The position numbers and the translations under genes were made by a program. A model generated the notes under the pieces. It was not told the origin of the DNA. It worked only from the letters and a program-made list of their open reading frames with translations, and searched no databases. A stretch of 64,000 nt of DNA, taken from positions 87,011-151,010 of the forward strand of contig NZ_LR746521.1 in the NCBI RefSeq assembly GCF_902729435.1, in the 5' to 3' direction. Source of the DNA: Magnetospirillum sp. UT-4 (lineage in GTDB: Bacteria; Pseudomonadota; Alphaproteobacteria; Rhodospirillales; Magnetospirillaceae). Of the stretch, positions 16,416 through 25,994 are shown piece after piece (positions within the stretch are counted from its first letter, which is position 1; each line of letters starts with the position of its first letter).

Positions 16416-17264
16416 ATGGCGCGGATCGTGGTGGTGGGCAGCGTGGCGTCCGACGAGGTGGTCCGGCTCGAGGGCCGCTGCCGCGAAGGGGCGCACCTGC
16501 AGGGCCGGGCCGCCGGCACCCGCCTGGGCGGCGGTGGCGCCAACACCGCGGTGGCGCTGGCGGCGGCCGGGCACCGGGTGAGCCTGGTCACCGCGATCGG
16601 CGACGACGAGGCCGGTGCCTGGCAACTGGCGGCGCTGGCCGACGCCGGGATCGACACCTCCGCCATCCGGCAGGTGCCCGGTCCCAGCACCCGCTCGATC
16701 CTGCTGGTGGATCCCGAGGGCGAGCGCACCATCGTCAATCTCGGCCGCGCCCGCGAGCCGGAGCCGCCCGGCCGGCTGCTGCATCTCGCCGCTGACCTGA
16801 TCTACGTCCGCACCCGCACTATCGGGCTGGCGCCGCTGCTGGCCGAGGCGGCGGCCCGCTGCCCGGTGGTCGCCCACGTGCCGCCGGTCGAGGACGGCGT
16901 CTTTCCTGCCCGGATCGTCCTCGGCTCGGCCGCGGACCTGTCACCCCAATTCCTGGCCGATCCGGTGGGATCGGCGCGCCGGGTGGCCGGAGACCTGCTG
17001 CGCTGGATGGTGCTGACGCGAGGGCCGCAAGGGGCGATGGCGTTTCCGACCGAGGGCGCGGCGGTGGCGGTGGCGCCGCCGCCGGTGGCGGCGGTGGATT
17101 CCACCGGGGCCGGCGACGCCTTCGCCGCCGGCCTGTGCCATGCGCTGGCAGAGGGGCGCCTCATGGCCGAGGCGCTGGCCGTGGCGGTGCGCTGGGGCGC
17201 CGCCAAGGTGGCGCAGGATGGCTCGGCACTTCGGCCCGAGACCGTCCGGGGATTGCTCGCCTGA
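16416..17264 (+). CDS. PfkB-family carbohydrate kinase
   Basis: It encodes 282 residues. The ribokinase fold has its N-terminal substrate-binding Gly motif (TRLGGGGANTAVALAAAG) and the C-terminal signature with catalytic Asp (VAAVDSTGAGDAFAAGLCHALAEG). The substrate (sugar, nucleoside or other) cannot be told. It follows the transporter by 71 bases on the same strand and is convergent with the paaI gene. Confidence 0.87.
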   Translation: MARIVVVGSVASDEVVRLEGRCREGAHLQGRAAGTRLGGGGANTAVALAAAGHRVSLVTAIGDDEAGAWQLAALADAGIDTSAIRQVPGPSTRSILLVDPEGERTIVNLGRAREPEPPGRLLHLAADLIYVRTRTIGLAPLLAEAAARCPVVAHVPPVEDGVFPARIVLGSAADLSPQFLADPVGSARRVAGDLLRWMVLTRGPQGAMAFPTEGAAVAVAPPPVAAVDSTGAGDAFAAGLCHALAEGRLMAEALAVAVRWGAAKVAQDGSALRPETVRGLLA

Positions 17265-17267
17265 CGG

Positions 17268-17735
17268 TCAGCGATGCTGATCGTCGGGCAGGGTGTGCCC
17301 GTCGATGATGCGGCAATGGCCGCGGAACAGGCCCACCACTTCGCCGTCCTGGCGCGTCACCTCGACGTCGTAGGTGCCGTTGCGGCCCTTGCGGTGACGC
17401 TCGACACATTCGGCGGTGAGGCGGTCGCCCAGCCGCGCCGCCGCCGGATAGGTGATCGAGCACGACAGCGCCACGGCATTGCGGTTGTAGGAGTTGCAGG
17501 CATAGGCGAAGGCGTCGTCGGCCAGCTTGTAGGTGAAGCCGCCGTGGCACAGGCCCAGACCGTTCAGCATCTCCGCCGTCACCGTCATGGACATGCGGGC
17601 GTAGCCGGGACGGATCTCGTCCAGGCAGACCCCGAGGAAGCGGGAGCTGGCATCCTTCTCCATCATCGCCCTGCCCACGCGCTGGGCCAGGGCCAGGGCC
17701 TGGACATGGGCCTGGGCCTGTGACTGTTCGCTCAT
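17268..17735 (-). CDS. paaI: PaaI-family hydroxyphenylacetyl-CoA thioesterase (hot-dog fold)
   Basis: It encodes 155 residues. The hot-dog thioesterase core is LNGLGLCHGGFTYKLADD...AYACNSYN, where the His-Gly-Gly and the Asp/Asn positions are the usual catalytic site, followed by YPAAARLGDRLTAECVERHRKGRNGTYDVEV. PaaI members hydrolyse phenylacetyl-CoA ring derivatives. No other paa gene is nearby, so the physiological substrate is uncertain. Confidence 0.82.
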   Translation of the reverse strand: MSEQSQAQAHVQALALAQRVGRAMMEKDASSRFLGVCLDEIRPGYARMSMTVTAEMLNGLGLCHGGFTYKLADDAFAYACNSYNRNAVALSCSITYPAAARLGDRLTAECVERHRKGRNGTYDVEVTRQDGEVVGLFRGHCRIIDGHTLPDDQHR

Positions 17736-17914
17736 GGCGCTTCTCCGCTGTGGTCGCCAGCATCGGTGATACCGACCGAGGCGGTCTGGCGCAACCGCAG
17801 CGTCGCGGTCACCCGAACGTGCCGCACCCGGGTGTCAAATGCCTTGCCAGCGGACCGCCGCGCCGCTACCGTCCGTATGGGCAGTATCGTATCGGATACC
17901 GGGGTGGGGTTCAG

Positions 17915-19135
17915 GTGGGTTTCCTGCGCGAAGCATTGACGAAAATTCTGGCGGTCGTGTTCGCCGGCATGACCATGGCCGAGATCGTCGACCTGCTCAT
18001 TCCGTCGCGCCAGTCGGCCTTCGTCCAGCGCCGCCGCTCGCTGCTGATCCTGTCGCGCGTGCGTCTGGTCGGCGTGACCTTCGCGGTGCTGACGCCGCTG
18101 TGGATTCCGGTCGACCTCATCATCTTCGATACCGCGCTGGGCATGTACCTGGCGGCGCTGCGGGTGCTGGCCTCCATCGCCTTCGTGCTGCTCTGCCTGT
18201 CCTATCGCGGCGCCGACAGCATGTTGGTGGCGCGCTGGGGCCTGGTCTGGCTGCTGGCCATTCCCACCGTCTTCTTCCTGATCAGCCATCCCTTGCTGGC
18301 CCAGTTCGCGGTCACCGACCCGGCCCAGCAGGTGATCGCCGCCGGCTACGCCTTCCTGCCCTTCGTCATGGTGGCCGGGCTGGCGGTCTTCCCCATCACC
18401 GCCATCGAGGGCGCGGCGCTGTCGCTGCCGCTGCTGATCGCCTACCTGCTCACCGGCCTGCTGGGCTACCAACTGCTGCCCTTCGCCTCGCACCTGGGCG
18501 CCCAGTGGCTGCTGCTGCTGCTGGCGGTGGTGGCGACCCTGGCCGGCATGTCGCAGCTGCACTTCATGAGCCAGCTGGTCGACCAGTCCTCCCATGACGG
18601 CCTCACCCGCGCCTACAATCGCCGTGTCGGCGAGGAAATGGTGGTGCAGCAATACGTCACCGCGGCACGCGCCCGGCAGCCGCTGTCCTTCGCCTTCGTC
18701 GACCTCGACAATTTCAAGTCCATCAACGACCGCTACGGCCACGAGGAGGGCGACAACGCCCTGCGTTCGGCCTCGGCGGCGTTGCGCAAGGTGCTGCGCC
18801 GCGGCGACATCCTGATCCGCTGGGGCGGCGAGGAATTCCTGGCGGTGATGCCCAACACCGATTCCGAGGGCGCGCGCATCGCCATCGAACGCCTGCGGGA
18901 GAGCGGCCTGGGCATCCGTCCCGACGGCAAGCCGGTCACCGCCTCCATCGGCCTGGCCGAGCGCATCGTCGATGAATCGCAGCAATGGACCGACCTGGTC
19001 GAGCGCGCCGACCAGCGCATGTACCTGGCCAAGCAGACCGGCAAGGACCGGGTGGTCGGCATCGGCGACAAGCTGATCGCCTGGACCGACGAAACCGCCC
19101 CGCCGCCGCCGGCTCACGCGGCAGAGGCGGAGTAG
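17915..19135 (+). CDS. Membrane-bound diguanylate cyclase (GGDEF)
   Basis: It encodes 406 residues from a GTG at 17915 preceded by GGGGTGGGGTTCAG; earlier in-frame codons are not hydrophobic. The N-terminal ~225 residues form about six membrane helices with no recognised sensory motif. The C-terminal GGDEF domain is complete: SSHDGLTRAYNRR, FVDLDNFKSINDRYGHEEGD and the active-site RWGGEEFL. It synthesises c-di-GMP. No clear RXXD inhibitory site is seen before the signature. The 179-base gap to the divergent paaI gene is the likely promoter region. Confidence 0.9.
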   Translation: MGFLREALTKILAVVFAGMTMAEIVDLLIPSRQSAFVQRRRSLLILSRVRLVGVTFAVLTPLWIPVDLIIFDTALGMYLAALRVLASIAFVLLCLSYRGADSMLVARWGLVWLLAIPTVFFLISHPLLAQFAVTDPAQQVIAAGYAFLPFVMVAGLAVFPITAIEGAALSLPLLIAYLLTGLLGYQLLPFASHLGAQWLLLLLAVVATLAGMSQLHFMSQLVDQSSHDGLTRAYNRRVGEEMVVQQYVTAARARQPLSFAFVDLDNFKSINDRYGHEEGDNALRSASAALRKVLRRGDILIRWGGEEFLAVMPNTDSEGARIAIERLRESGLGIRPDGKPVTASIGLAERIVDESQQWTDLVERADQRMYLAKQTGKDRVVGIGDKLIAWTDETAPPPPAHAAEAE

Positions 19136-19172
19136 CCGCGGAGTTCCCCTGAATTCCGTTAATCCGCGCCGG

Positions 19173-19640
19173 TCACTCGACCTCGAACACCCCTTCGATC
19201 TCCACCGCGACGTTCAGCGGCAGCGAGGGGGCGCCGACGGCGACGCGGGCGTGGCGGCCGGCATCGCCCAGCACCTCGACCATCAGGTCGGAGGCGCCGT
19301 TGACCACCTTGGGCTGGTCGGTGAAGTCGGGGGTGCAGGCGACGAAGGCGGTCAGCCGCACCACCCGGCGCACCCGGTCGAGGTCGCCGCCGCAGGCGGC
19401 CCGGGCCTGGGCCAGCAGGTTGAGGCCGCACAGGCGGGCGGCCCGCACCCCGTCCTCGACGGCCAGTTCGGCGCCCAGACGGCCCAGCACCACCGGCTTG
19501 CCGCCCTCCAGCGGCAACTGGCCGGAGACGAACACCAGCGCCCCGGTGCGCACGTAGGGAACGTAATTGGCGACGGCGGCGGCGGGGACCGGCAGGGCGA
19601 TGCCCAGTTCGGCCAGGCGGGCTTCGGTGCGGGACGCCAT
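19173..19640 (-). CDS. RidA/YjgF-family protein
   Basis: It encodes 155 residues with a good ribosome-binding site (AGGAGAG). Sequence features are TGALVFVSGQLPLEGGKPVVLGRLG, AARLCGLNLLAQARAACGG and the C-terminal VAVGAPSLPLNVAVEIEGVFEV. This longer subgroup belongs to the enamine/imine deaminase superfamily; the deaminase Arg of canonical RidA (in NRV...) is not obvious. It is downstream of a small ORF and lexA on the same strand. Confidence 0.85.
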   Translation of the reverse strand: MASRTEARLAELGIALPVPAAAVANYVPYVRTGALVFVSGQLPLEGGKPVVLGRLGAELAVEDGVRAARLCGLNLLAQARAACGGDLDRVRRVVRLTAFVACTPDFTDQPKVVNGASDLMVEVLGDAGRHARVAVGAPSLPLNVAVEIEGVFEVE

Positions 19641-19662
19641 GATGCTCTCCTGCGGTGAAAGG

Positions 19663-19866
19663 TCAGCTCACCACGATCTGGTTGCTCGCCCAGCGCCGCG
19701 CCAGCGGGTTGGCCAGGCTGCGCCATTCCTCGAAGCGGCGCCGGGCGTCGGCCTCGGCCTGCTTGCGGTTGATGCGCCCGACATAGGTGACGCTCATGTC
19801 GGCGCGGTCCTGGGCGGCGCGGCCGTCGGCGGTGAAGGCGAAGCTGAGGCGGGCGGCGAGGGACAT
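19663..19866 (-). CDS. Small conserved-looking hypothetical protein
   Basis: It encodes 67 residues, basic and helical (NRKQAEADARRRFEEWRSLANPLARRW), with no signal peptide or known domain. It sits between lexA and the RidA-family gene with short gaps (22 bases each side) and the same orientation, which supports it being real. Function not recognised. Confidence 0.55.
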   Translation of the reverse strand: MSLAARLSFAFTADGRAAQDRADMSVTYVGRINRKQAEADARRRFEEWRSLANPLARRWASNQIVVS

Positions 19867-19888
19867 GGGAAGGCCTCTGGCGAAGGGG

Positions 19889-20596
19889 TCAGTAGGTCCG
19901 CATCAGGCCGACCAGGCGGCCCTGCACCCGCACGCGGTCGGGCGGAAAGATGCGGGTCTCGTACTTCTTGTTGGCCGGCTCCAGCGCGATGGAGGCGCCC
20001 TTGCGGCGCAGCCGCTTCAGCGTCACTTCCATCTCGTCCACCAGCGCCACCACGATGGTGCCGGCATCGGCGCCGTCGCAGCGGCGGATCAGCACGGTGT
20101 CGCCGTCGAGGATGCCGGCATCGATCATGGAATCGCCTTCGACCGTCAGGGCGTAATGTTCGCCCGAGCCGAGCAGGGCCGAGGGCACCTCGACGGTGGA
20201 GGAATGGTCGCGCAGCGCCTCGATGGGAGTGCCGGCGGCGATCTTGCCGTACAGCGGCAGCGACACCGCGTCGGCGGCTCCGGCCACCTGGGCGGCCCCG
20301 GCCAGGGCGTTCTGGGCAAAGTTGCCCTTGATGACGGTGGGGGAGAACTTGGCCGAGGCCGGCAGCGGCAGGTCGCCCACGTTCTCGGGCAGCTTCATCA
20401 CCTCCAGCGCCCGGGCGCGGTGGGCGAGGCGGCGGATGAAGCCGCGTTCCTCGAGCCCGGTGATCAGGCGGTGGATGCCCGACTTGGACTTGAGGTCGAG
20501 GGCGTCCTTCATCTCGTCGAACGACGGCGAGATGCCGGTCGCCCGCAGGCGCTGGTCGATGAACATCAGCAGTTCGTACTGCTTGCGAGTCAGCAT
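19889..20596 (-). CDS. lexA: LexA repressor
   Basis: It encodes 235 residues. An N-terminal winged helix ([41 protein letters not shown]) is followed by the S24 peptidase domain. That domain has the Ala-Gly self-cleavage site ([12 protein letters not shown]), catalytic Ser in [10 protein letters not shown] and catalytic Lys in EVTLKRL. It represses SOS genes until RecA-ssDNA filaments trigger autocleavage. A GTTC-N7-GTTC box lies 55 bases upstream, so it is autoregulated. Confidence 0.96.
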   Translation of the reverse strand: MLTRKQYELLMFIDQRLRATGISPSFDEMKDALDLKSKSGIHRLITGLEERGFIRRLAHRARALEVMKLPENVGDLPLPASAKFSPTVIKGNFAQNALAGAAQVAGAADAVSLPLYGKIAAGTPIEALRDHSSTVEVPSALLGSGEHYALTVEGDSMIDAGILDGDTVLIRRCDGADAGTIVVALVDEMEVTLKRLRRKGASIALEPANKKYETRIFPPDRVRVQGRLVGLMRTY

Positions 20597-20650
20597 GGTG
20601 AAGGTCTCCCCGCGTCCGGATACCGGAACAAAGCCTAAACTCTGTCCTGT

Positions 20651-20665
20651 GTTCTATGCCTGTTC
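20651..20665. promoter_or_regulatory. SOS box (GTTC-N7-GTTC) upstream of lexA
   Basis: GTTC TATGCCT GTTC at 20651-20665 is a perfect match to the alphaproteobacterial LexA operator (a direct repeat with 7-base spacer). It lies 55 bases upstream of the lexA start codon and 34 bases from the convergent moeA stop, so it should serve only lexA. Confidence 0.88.
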
Positions 20666-20698
20666 CCAGGCCCCGTCAAGGGGAAAAAACGCCGCACC

Positions 20699-21901
20699 TT
20701 ACCAGTGCGGCGCCAGCGGCAGCACCGGAACGCATTCGCCGGCCTTCGCCGGCGGCGCATGGGGCGGGCGGACGATCAGGCAGCCGGCGGCGGCCAGCCC
20801 CGACAGCGCGGCGGAATCCTGAAAGGCCAGCGGCGTGGCGACCAGGGCGCCGCCGGCGTCGCGCGACAGGGTGGCGCGGAGATGGTCCTGGCGGGCGTCG
20901 TTGGCACCCACCGCCGCCCCCAGGATGGCGCTGGCCAGGGGCGTTTCGGCGGCCAGCCCGGACAGGGCGTTCAGCATGGGCACCAGGAACAGGTAGGCGC
21001 CGACCATGGCGGACACCGGGTTGCCGGGCAGGCCCAGCACCGGCACATGCTTCAGGCGGCCGAACATCAGCGGCTTGCCGGGGCGCATGGCGATTTTCCA
21101 GAAGTCCAGCTCGAGCCCCTGTTCGGAAAGCACGTCGCGGACCAGGTCGTAATCGCCCACCGAGGCCCCGCCCGAGGTCACCAGCAGGTCGCAGCCGGCG
21201 GCGGCGGCGACCATGGCGGACAAGGAGTCCCTGCTGTCGCGGGCGATGCCCAGGTGGACGGGCTGGCCCCCGCAGCCGGCGATCAGGGCGCACAAGGCGG
21301 GGCCGTTGGAGGAGACGATCTGGGTCCCGGCCAGGGGCTCGCCGGGCATGACGATTTCGTCGCCGGTGGAGATCACCGCGACGCGCGGACGCCGCCGCAC
21401 CGGCAGCCACGGGATGTTCATGGCGGCGGCGAGGCCGAGATGGCGGGCGCCGACCAGGGTGCCGGCGGTCAGCAGCGGCTGTCCGGTGGCGAAGTCGGCA
21501 CCGGCGGCGCGGATGTGGCGGCCGGCGGCCTGGGTAGCGGCGACGGTGACGCGGTCGCCGTCGCGGCTGGTGTCCTCCTGGATCACCACGGTGTCGGCAC
21601 CGGCCGGAACCGGGGCGCCGGTGAAGATGCGCACCGCCTCGCCCGGTCCCACCGCCACCGTGGCGGCGCGGCCGGCGGCGGACTCGCCGGTGACCGTCAG
21701 CGTCGCCGGGGCGGCGGCGAGGTCGGCGGCGCGCAGGGCATAGCCGTCCATGGCCGAGACCGCCACCGGGGGATTGTCGATGCGGGCGGCGATGTCGGCC
21801 GCCAGCACCCGCCCGAGGGCGTCGGGCAGCGCCACCTGTTCGGCCGGAAGGGGCTTGAGACCGGCCAGGACACGCGCCCGCGCAACTTCCACCGCAATCA
21901 T
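20699..21901 (-). CDS. moeA: Molybdopterin molybdotransferase MoeA
   Basis: It encodes 400 residues. The MoeA features run in order: ALGRVLAADI, PPVAVSAMDGYALRA, RIFTGAPVPAGADTVV, VISTGDEIV, the MoCF-fold motif LLVTSGGASVGDYD and GLPGNPVSA. It inserts molybdate into adenylylated molybdopterin. It starts at the TAATG junction with moaC and is the last gene of the trpG-trpD-trpC-moaC-moeA operon. Confidence 0.95.
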   Translation of the reverse strand: MIAVEVARARVLAGLKPLPAEQVALPDALGRVLAADIAARIDNPPVAVSAMDGYALRAADLAAAPATLTVTGESAAGRAATVAVGPGEAVRIFTGAPVPAGADTVVIQEDTSRDGDRVTVAATQAAGRHIRAAGADFATGQPLLTAGTLVGARHLGLAAAMNIPWLPVRRRPRVAVISTGDEIVMPGEPLAGTQIVSSNGPALCALIAGCGGQPVHLGIARDSRDSLSAMVAAAAGCDLLVTSGGASVGDYDLVRDVLSEQGLELDFWKIAMRPGKPLMFGRLKHVPVLGLPGNPVSAMVGAYLFLVPMLNALSGLAAETPLASAILGAAVGANDARQDHLRATLSRDAGGALVATPLAFQDSAALSGLAAAGCLIVRPPHAPPAKAGECVPVLPLAPHW

Positions 21902-22377
21902 TACGTCGCCTCGTAAGTACCGGATTTTCCACCAGACTTGTGGACAAGGCGGATGTCGGTGATGCGCATCGACTTGTCCACCGCCTTGACCATGTCGTAG
22001 ACCGTCAGCGCCGCCACCGACACCGCCGTCAACGCCTCCATCTCGACCCCGGTGCGGCCCTTCAGCCGGCAGGTGGCCTCGATGTCCACGGCGTTACGGT
22101 CGGGGGCCAGCGTCAACTCCACATTGACGGCGGTCAAGGCCAGCGGATGGCACAGCGGGATCAGGTCGGGGGTGCGCTTGGCGCCCATGATGCCGGCCAG
22201 CTGCGCCACCGCCAGCACGTCGCCCTTCTTGAGCCCGCCGGCCTGGATCAGCGCCAGGGTTTCCGGCGCCATCAGCACCGCGCCGCGGGCGGTGGCCACC
22301 CGTTCGCTTTCGGCCTTGTCCGAGACGTCCACCATCACCGCGTTGCCGGCGGCGTCGAAATGGGTGAGCCCGGCCAT
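21901..22377 (-). CDS. moaC: Cyclic pyranopterin monophosphate synthase MoaC
   Basis: It encodes 158 residues. The family motifs are [44 protein letters not shown] and [17 protein letters not shown]. It carries out the second step of molybdopterin synthesis, after MoaA. The ATG overlaps the trpC stop (TGATG) and its TAA overlaps the moeA start. The joining of trp and moa genes in one coupled operon is widespread in alphaproteobacteria. Confidence 0.95.
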   Translation of the reverse strand: MAGLTHFDAAGNAVMVDVSDKAESERVATARGAVLMAPETLALIQAGGLKKGDVLAVAQLAGIMGAKRTPDLIPLCHPLALTAVNVELTLAPDRNAVDIEATCRLKGRTGVEMEALTAVSVAALTVYDMVKAVDKSMRITDIRLVHKSGGKSGTYEAT

Positions 22378-23192
22378 CAGGCCTTGGGCTCCAGGCCGCA
22401 CCCGGCGATCAGCACCCGGGTCGCCATCTCCACGTCGGGGCGCTTCATCAGTGCCTCGCCGATGAGGAAGCGCTTCGCCCCGGCGGCGATCATGCGCTTG
22501 ACGTCCACCGGCGAATCGATGCCGCTCTCGCACACGATGTCGCGCCCGGCGGGCACCAGCGGCGCCAGCCGCTCGGTGGTGCCGAGGTCGGTCTTCATGA
22601 CCCGGAGGTCGCGGTTGTTGATGCCGATCAGCGGCGATTTCAGCCTGCAAGCCCGCTCCAGCTCGGCCTCGTCATGGACCTCGATCAGCACGTCCATGCC
22701 GTAGCCCAGCGCGATGTCCTCCATGTTGGACAGGTCGGCATCGGGCAGGGCGCCGACGATGAGCAGGATGCAATCGGCGCCCAGCGCGCGGGATTCCACC
22801 ACCTGGTAGGGATCGACCATGAAATCCTTGCGGATCACCGGCAGCTCCACCGTCGACCGGGCCTCGCCGAGATCGGCGTCGGAGCCCTGGAAGAACTTCT
22901 GGTCGGTCAGCACCGACAGGCAGGCGGCGCCGCCGTGGAAATAGGCCCGTGCCAGCTGCGACGGGTTGAAGTCCTTGCGGATCACTCCGGCCGAGGGCGA
23001 CGCCTTCTTGATCTCGGCGATCAGGCCGATGCCGCCGGCCTCGACCTTGCGGGTCAAGGCCGCCGCGAAACCGCGCGGCGGCGCCTGGTCCTGCGCCCGC
23101 TTCAGCAGTTCCTGGATGGGGCGGCGGCTCTTCTGTTCGGCGACCTGGTGGCGCTTTTCGGCGCAGATGCGGTCCAGGATGGTGGCGGTCAT
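22377..23192 (-). CDS. trpC: Indole-3-glycerol phosphate synthase TrpC
   Basis: It encodes 271 residues forming a complete TIM barrel: [64 protein letters not shown] and FLIGEALMK. It closes the indole ring in tryptophan synthesis. The ATG overlaps the trpD stop by 4 bases. TrpF is not fused and is not in the window. Confidence 0.96.
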   Translation of the reverse strand: MTATILDRICAEKRHQVAEQKSRRPIQELLKRAQDQAPPRGFAAALTRKVEAGGIGLIAEIKKASPSAGVIRKDFNPSQLARAYFHGGAACLSVLTDQKFFQGSDADLGEARSTVELPVIRKDFMVDPYQVVESRALGADCILLIVGALPDADLSNMEDIALGYGMDVLIEVHDEAELERACRLKSPLIGINNRDLRVMKTDLGTTERLAPLVPAGRDIVCESGIDSPVDVKRMIAAGAKRFLIGEALMKRPDVEMATRVLIAGCGLEPKA

Positions 23193-24253
23193 GCGCTGGC
23201 GCCCTCGCGGTTGGTGATCTCGACCATGCGCTGCAGCACGCCCAGGGCGGCGCCGCCATCGATGGCGGCGGCGGCCAGGCCGGCGCCCTCCAGCAGGTCC
23301 CCGGCCTTGCCCGCCACCACCAGGGCGGCGGCGGCGTTCAGCACCACGATGTCGCGGTAGGCGCCTTTGGCGCCGCCCAGCAGATCCTTCAGCGCCGCCG
23401 CGTTGGTGGCGGCGTCGCCGCCCTTCAGGCGGGCGGGATCGGCGCGGGTCAGCCCGGCATCCTCGGGTCGCACCTCGAAGCTGTGGACCTTGCCGTCCTT
23501 CCATTCGGCGACCAGCGACGGCGCCGTGGTGGTCAGCTCGTCCAGCCCGTCGAGGCCGTGCACCACCCAGGCCCGCTCGGCGCCCAGGCGGCCCAGCACC
23601 TCGGCCATCGGTTCCACCCACTGGCGGGCGAACACGCCCACCACCTGGCGCCGGGTGCCGGCGGGATTGGACAGCGGCCCCAGCAGGTTGAAGATGGTCC
23701 GCGTGCCCAGCTCGACGCGGGGGCCGGCGACGTGGCGCATGGCGTTGTGGTGGCGCGGCGCCATCAGGAAGCCGATGCGGTTCTGCCACAGGCAGTCCTT
23801 CACCAGCGCCATGTCGCAATCGACCTTGACCCCGAGGGCGGCCAGCACGTCGGCCGAGCCCGACTTGGACGACAGGGCGCGGTTGCCGTGCTTGGCCACC
23901 GGCACGCCGGCCCCGGCCACCACGAAGGCGGCGGCGGTGGAGATGTTGAAGGTGCCCGAGCCGTCGCCACCGGTGCCGCAGGTGTCGATGGCGCCCTCGG
24001 GCGCCTCCATGTGCAGCGCCTTGGCGCGCATGATGCGGGCGGCGCCGGTGATCTCCTCGACGGTCTCGCCGCGCACCCGGAGCGCCATCAGCAGGCCGCC
24101 GATCTGGGCCGGGGTGGCGTCGCCCGACATGATGATCTCGAACACCTCCTCGGCCTGCGCCTCGGACATGGGGTGGCCGATGGCGACCCGGCCCAGGACC
24201 TCCTTCATCAGTGCCAGGGTGGCGGGCGCGGGTGCGGCGGCGGGGGCGGTCAT
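23189..24253 (-). CDS. trpD: Anthranilate phosphoribosyltransferase TrpD
   Basis: It encodes 354 residues. The PRPP/anthranilate-binding motifs are [66 protein letters not shown] and [13 protein letters not shown]. It transfers the phosphoribosyl group to anthranilate. The start overlaps the trpG stop (TGATG). Confidence 0.96.
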   Translation of the reverse strand: MTAPAAAPAPATLALMKEVLGRVAIGHPMSEAQAEEVFEIIMSGDATPAQIGGLLMALRVRGETVEEITGAARIMRAKALHMEAPEGAIDTCGTGGDGSGTFNISTAAAFVVAGAGVPVAKHGNRALSSKSGSADVLAALGVKVDCDMALVKDCLWQNRIGFLMAPRHHNAMRHVAGPRVELGTRTIFNLLGPLSNPAGTRRQVVGVFARQWVEPMAEVLGRLGAERAWVVHGLDGLDELTTTAPSLVAEWKDGKVHSFEVRPEDAGLTRADPARLKGGDAATNAAALKDLLGGAKGAYRDIVVLNAAAALVVAGKAGDLLEGAGLAAAAIDGGAALGVLQRMVEITNREGASA

Positions 24254-24843
24254 CAGGCGGCGTGTCCCTTGGCGGTGCGGCACAGCTCGACGAAATTGCC
24301 GAGCAGCTTGTGCCCGTGTTCGGTCTCGATGCTCTCGGGGTGGAACTGCACCCCCCACACCGGCAGTTCCTTGTGCGCCAGGCCCATGATCAGGCCGTCG
24401 GCGCTCCAGGCCGAGACGTGCAGGCAGTCGGGCAGGGTGGCCCGCTCGACCACCAGCGAGTGGTAGCGGGTGGCGCGGAACGGCGAGGGCAGGCCGGCGA
24501 AGCAGCCGGTGCCGTCGTGGAAGATGTCGTCGACCTTGCCGTGCTTGGGCTCGGGCGCCCGCACCACGCGGCCGCCGAAGGCCTGGCCCATGGCCTGCTC
24601 GCCCAGGCAGACGCCGAACAGGGGAACTTTTCCGGCGCCCTCGCGGATCAGGTCGAGGCAGATGCCGGCGCGGTCGGGGTCGCAGGGGCCCGGCGACAGC
24701 ACGATGCCCTCGGGTCCCATGGCCAGCGCCTCGGCCACGGTCAGCGCGTCGTTGCGCCGCACCTCGACCTTGGCGCCCAGTTCGCCCAGGTAGTGCCACA
24801 GGTTGTAGGTGAAACTGTCGTAATTATCGATCAGCAGGAACAT
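24253..24843 (-). CDS. trpG: Anthranilate synthase glutamine amidotransferase subunit TrpG
   Basis: It encodes 196 residues. A class I glutamine amidotransferase has [27 protein letters not shown], the catalytic Cys in [12 protein letters not shown], and the catalytic His/Glu in GVQFHPESI. It supplies ammonia from glutamine to TrpE. trpE is not adjacent, so the large subunit is encoded elsewhere. It is the first gene of the trp-moa operon. Confidence 0.95.
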   Translation of the reverse strand: MFLLIDNYDSFTYNLWHYLGELGAKVEVRRNDALTVAEALAMGPEGIVLSPGPCDPDRAGICLDLIREGAGKVPLFGVCLGEQAMGQAFGGRVVRAPEPKHGKVDDIFHDGTGCFAGLPSPFRATRYHSLVVERATLPDCLHVSAWSADGLIMGLAHKELPVWGVQFHPESIETEHGHKLLGNFVELCRTAKGHAA

Positions 24844-24880
24844 CGGCCCGCCCCGGAATTCGTCAGGGGCGCAGAATGAA

Positions 24881-24916
24881 GCGCCCCGCGGTCCAGGTCA
24901 AGAACGCGCGGGGCGC
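24881..24916 (-). terminator. Inverted repeat between the chemoreceptor gene and trpG
   Basis: GCGCCCCGCG (24881-24890) and CGCGGGGCGC (24907-24916) form a perfect 10-bp stem with a 16-base loop, followed on the minus strand by TTCATTCT. It lies just after the chemoreceptor stop and 37 bases before trpG, so it probably terminates the chemoreceptor transcript. A role as a trp leader structure is the alternative; no leader peptide with tandem Trp codons is seen. Confidence 0.55.
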
Positions 24917-24923
24917 AACGCCG

Positions 24924-25811
24924 TCAGGCCTTGCCCCCGGCGGCGAAAGCGAAGGCGTCGGCCGCCTGGCCGACCAGGTGCGCGATGCGCGTCCGGGCGT
25001 CCTCCAGGGTCTCGCCGGTGGTGGACAGGCTGATCATGAAGGTGTCGATGTAGTCGATCACGTCCTCGCACTGGGTGCGGCCGTCGCTGGCCGCCTCGGA
25101 GATCTCCTCGACCCTGGAATGGATCTGCTCGAGTGCCCGGTCGAAATCCTGGATGGTGGTGGAGATGAAGCCGACGCCTTCCGAGACGCTGCTGGCGGTC
25201 GCGGCGGTGTCGCCGGTCGACACCATCAATTCGCCCACCCGGTTGGTCAGGGTGTCCACCGCCGATTCGATGCCCAGGGTGACGTCGCTGGCCTTGCGGG
25301 CCAGGCTCTTCACCTCGTTGGCGACCACCGCGAATCCCTTGCCGGCCTCGCCGGCGCGCTGGGATTCGATGGTGGCGTTGAGCGCCAGCAGGTTGGTCAG
25401 CTTGGCGATCACCTGGATGTCCTTGGAACTGGTGCCGACGCTGGCCAGGTGGGTGTCCAGCTCGCCCAGCCGCTCCTGGATGGCGCGCACCGAATCGGCG
25501 AGCCGGCGGATGCCGGCGATGGCGTTCTCGACGGTGGCCAGCGACTGACCGGACCGCGCGGCGGCGTCGCTGGAGACCTCGTCGGTTTCCTTGGCGGCGC
25601 TGTCGATGCCGGCGATGGCGCCGCTCATCTCGTTGGCGACGTCGCTCAGACGGTTGAAGACCGACATCTGGTCGGCCAGGAAATGGCTGACGTCCTCGAT
25701 GCTGGTGGCGATCTCGCCGGCTTCCTGGCGGAAGGCGCCCAGCCGTTCCACAATCGCCTTGGCAAAGGCCGCCTGGTCGCGGCCCTCCTCTGATTCATGC
25801 CCGACGGGCAT
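24924..25811 (-). CDS. Soluble methyl-accepting chemotaxis-type receptor
   Basis: It encodes 295 residues from an ATG at 25811 behind GGGAGG; an in-frame GTG at 25838 is less likely. There is no membrane helix. The protein is almost entirely coiled coil with the receptor tip [20 protein letters not shown] followed by [13 protein letters not shown]. It would sit in cytoplasmic or mixed signalling arrays and pass signals to a CheA through CheW. No ligand-binding domain is recognised. Confidence 0.88.
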   Translation of the reverse strand: MPVGHESEEGRDQAAFAKAIVERLGAFRQEAGEIATSIEDVSHFLADQMSVFNRLSDVANEMSGAIAGIDSAAKETDEVSSDAAARSGQSLATVENAIAGIRRLADSVRAIQERLGELDTHLASVGTSSKDIQVIAKLTNLLALNATIESQRAGEAGKGFAVVANEVKSLARKASDVTLGIESAVDTLTNRVGELMVSTGDTAATASSVSEGVGFISTTIQDFDRALEQIHSRVEEISEAASDGRTQCEDVIDYIDTFMISLSTTGETLEDARTRIAHLVGQAADAFAFAAGGKA

Positions 25812-25906
25812 CGGCAACCTCCCTCGCGTGTCGAACACGCCCGGTCCCCGTCCGGGTCTTCAATTGCCCTGGATTATGCCCCATGTTCCAGGCGGGAAAA
25901 GTAAAT

Positions 25907-25919
25907 TTGCACGCTGCAA
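25907..25919. promoter_or_regulatory. Palindrome upstream of copA
   Basis: TTGCA-CGC-TGCAA is a perfect 13-base palindrome in an AT-rich 170-base divergent region between the chemoreceptor gene and copA, about 75 bases before the copA start. It could bind a copper-responsive or other regulator. The identity is not determinable; TATATA at 25942 is a possible -10 element for copA. Confidence 0.3.
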
Positions 25920-25994
25920 CGCACAAATAGTGAAGAATTCTTATATAAGGGTATGGTTTTTTATCCCTTCGGCTTAAGGGGTGGAGTGCGTGAT

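Noticed and set aside
24844-24923. Trp attenuator with leader peptide before trpG
   Set aside because: A hairpin is present but there is no short ORF with consecutive Trp codons; termination of the upstream chemoreceptor gene explains it better.
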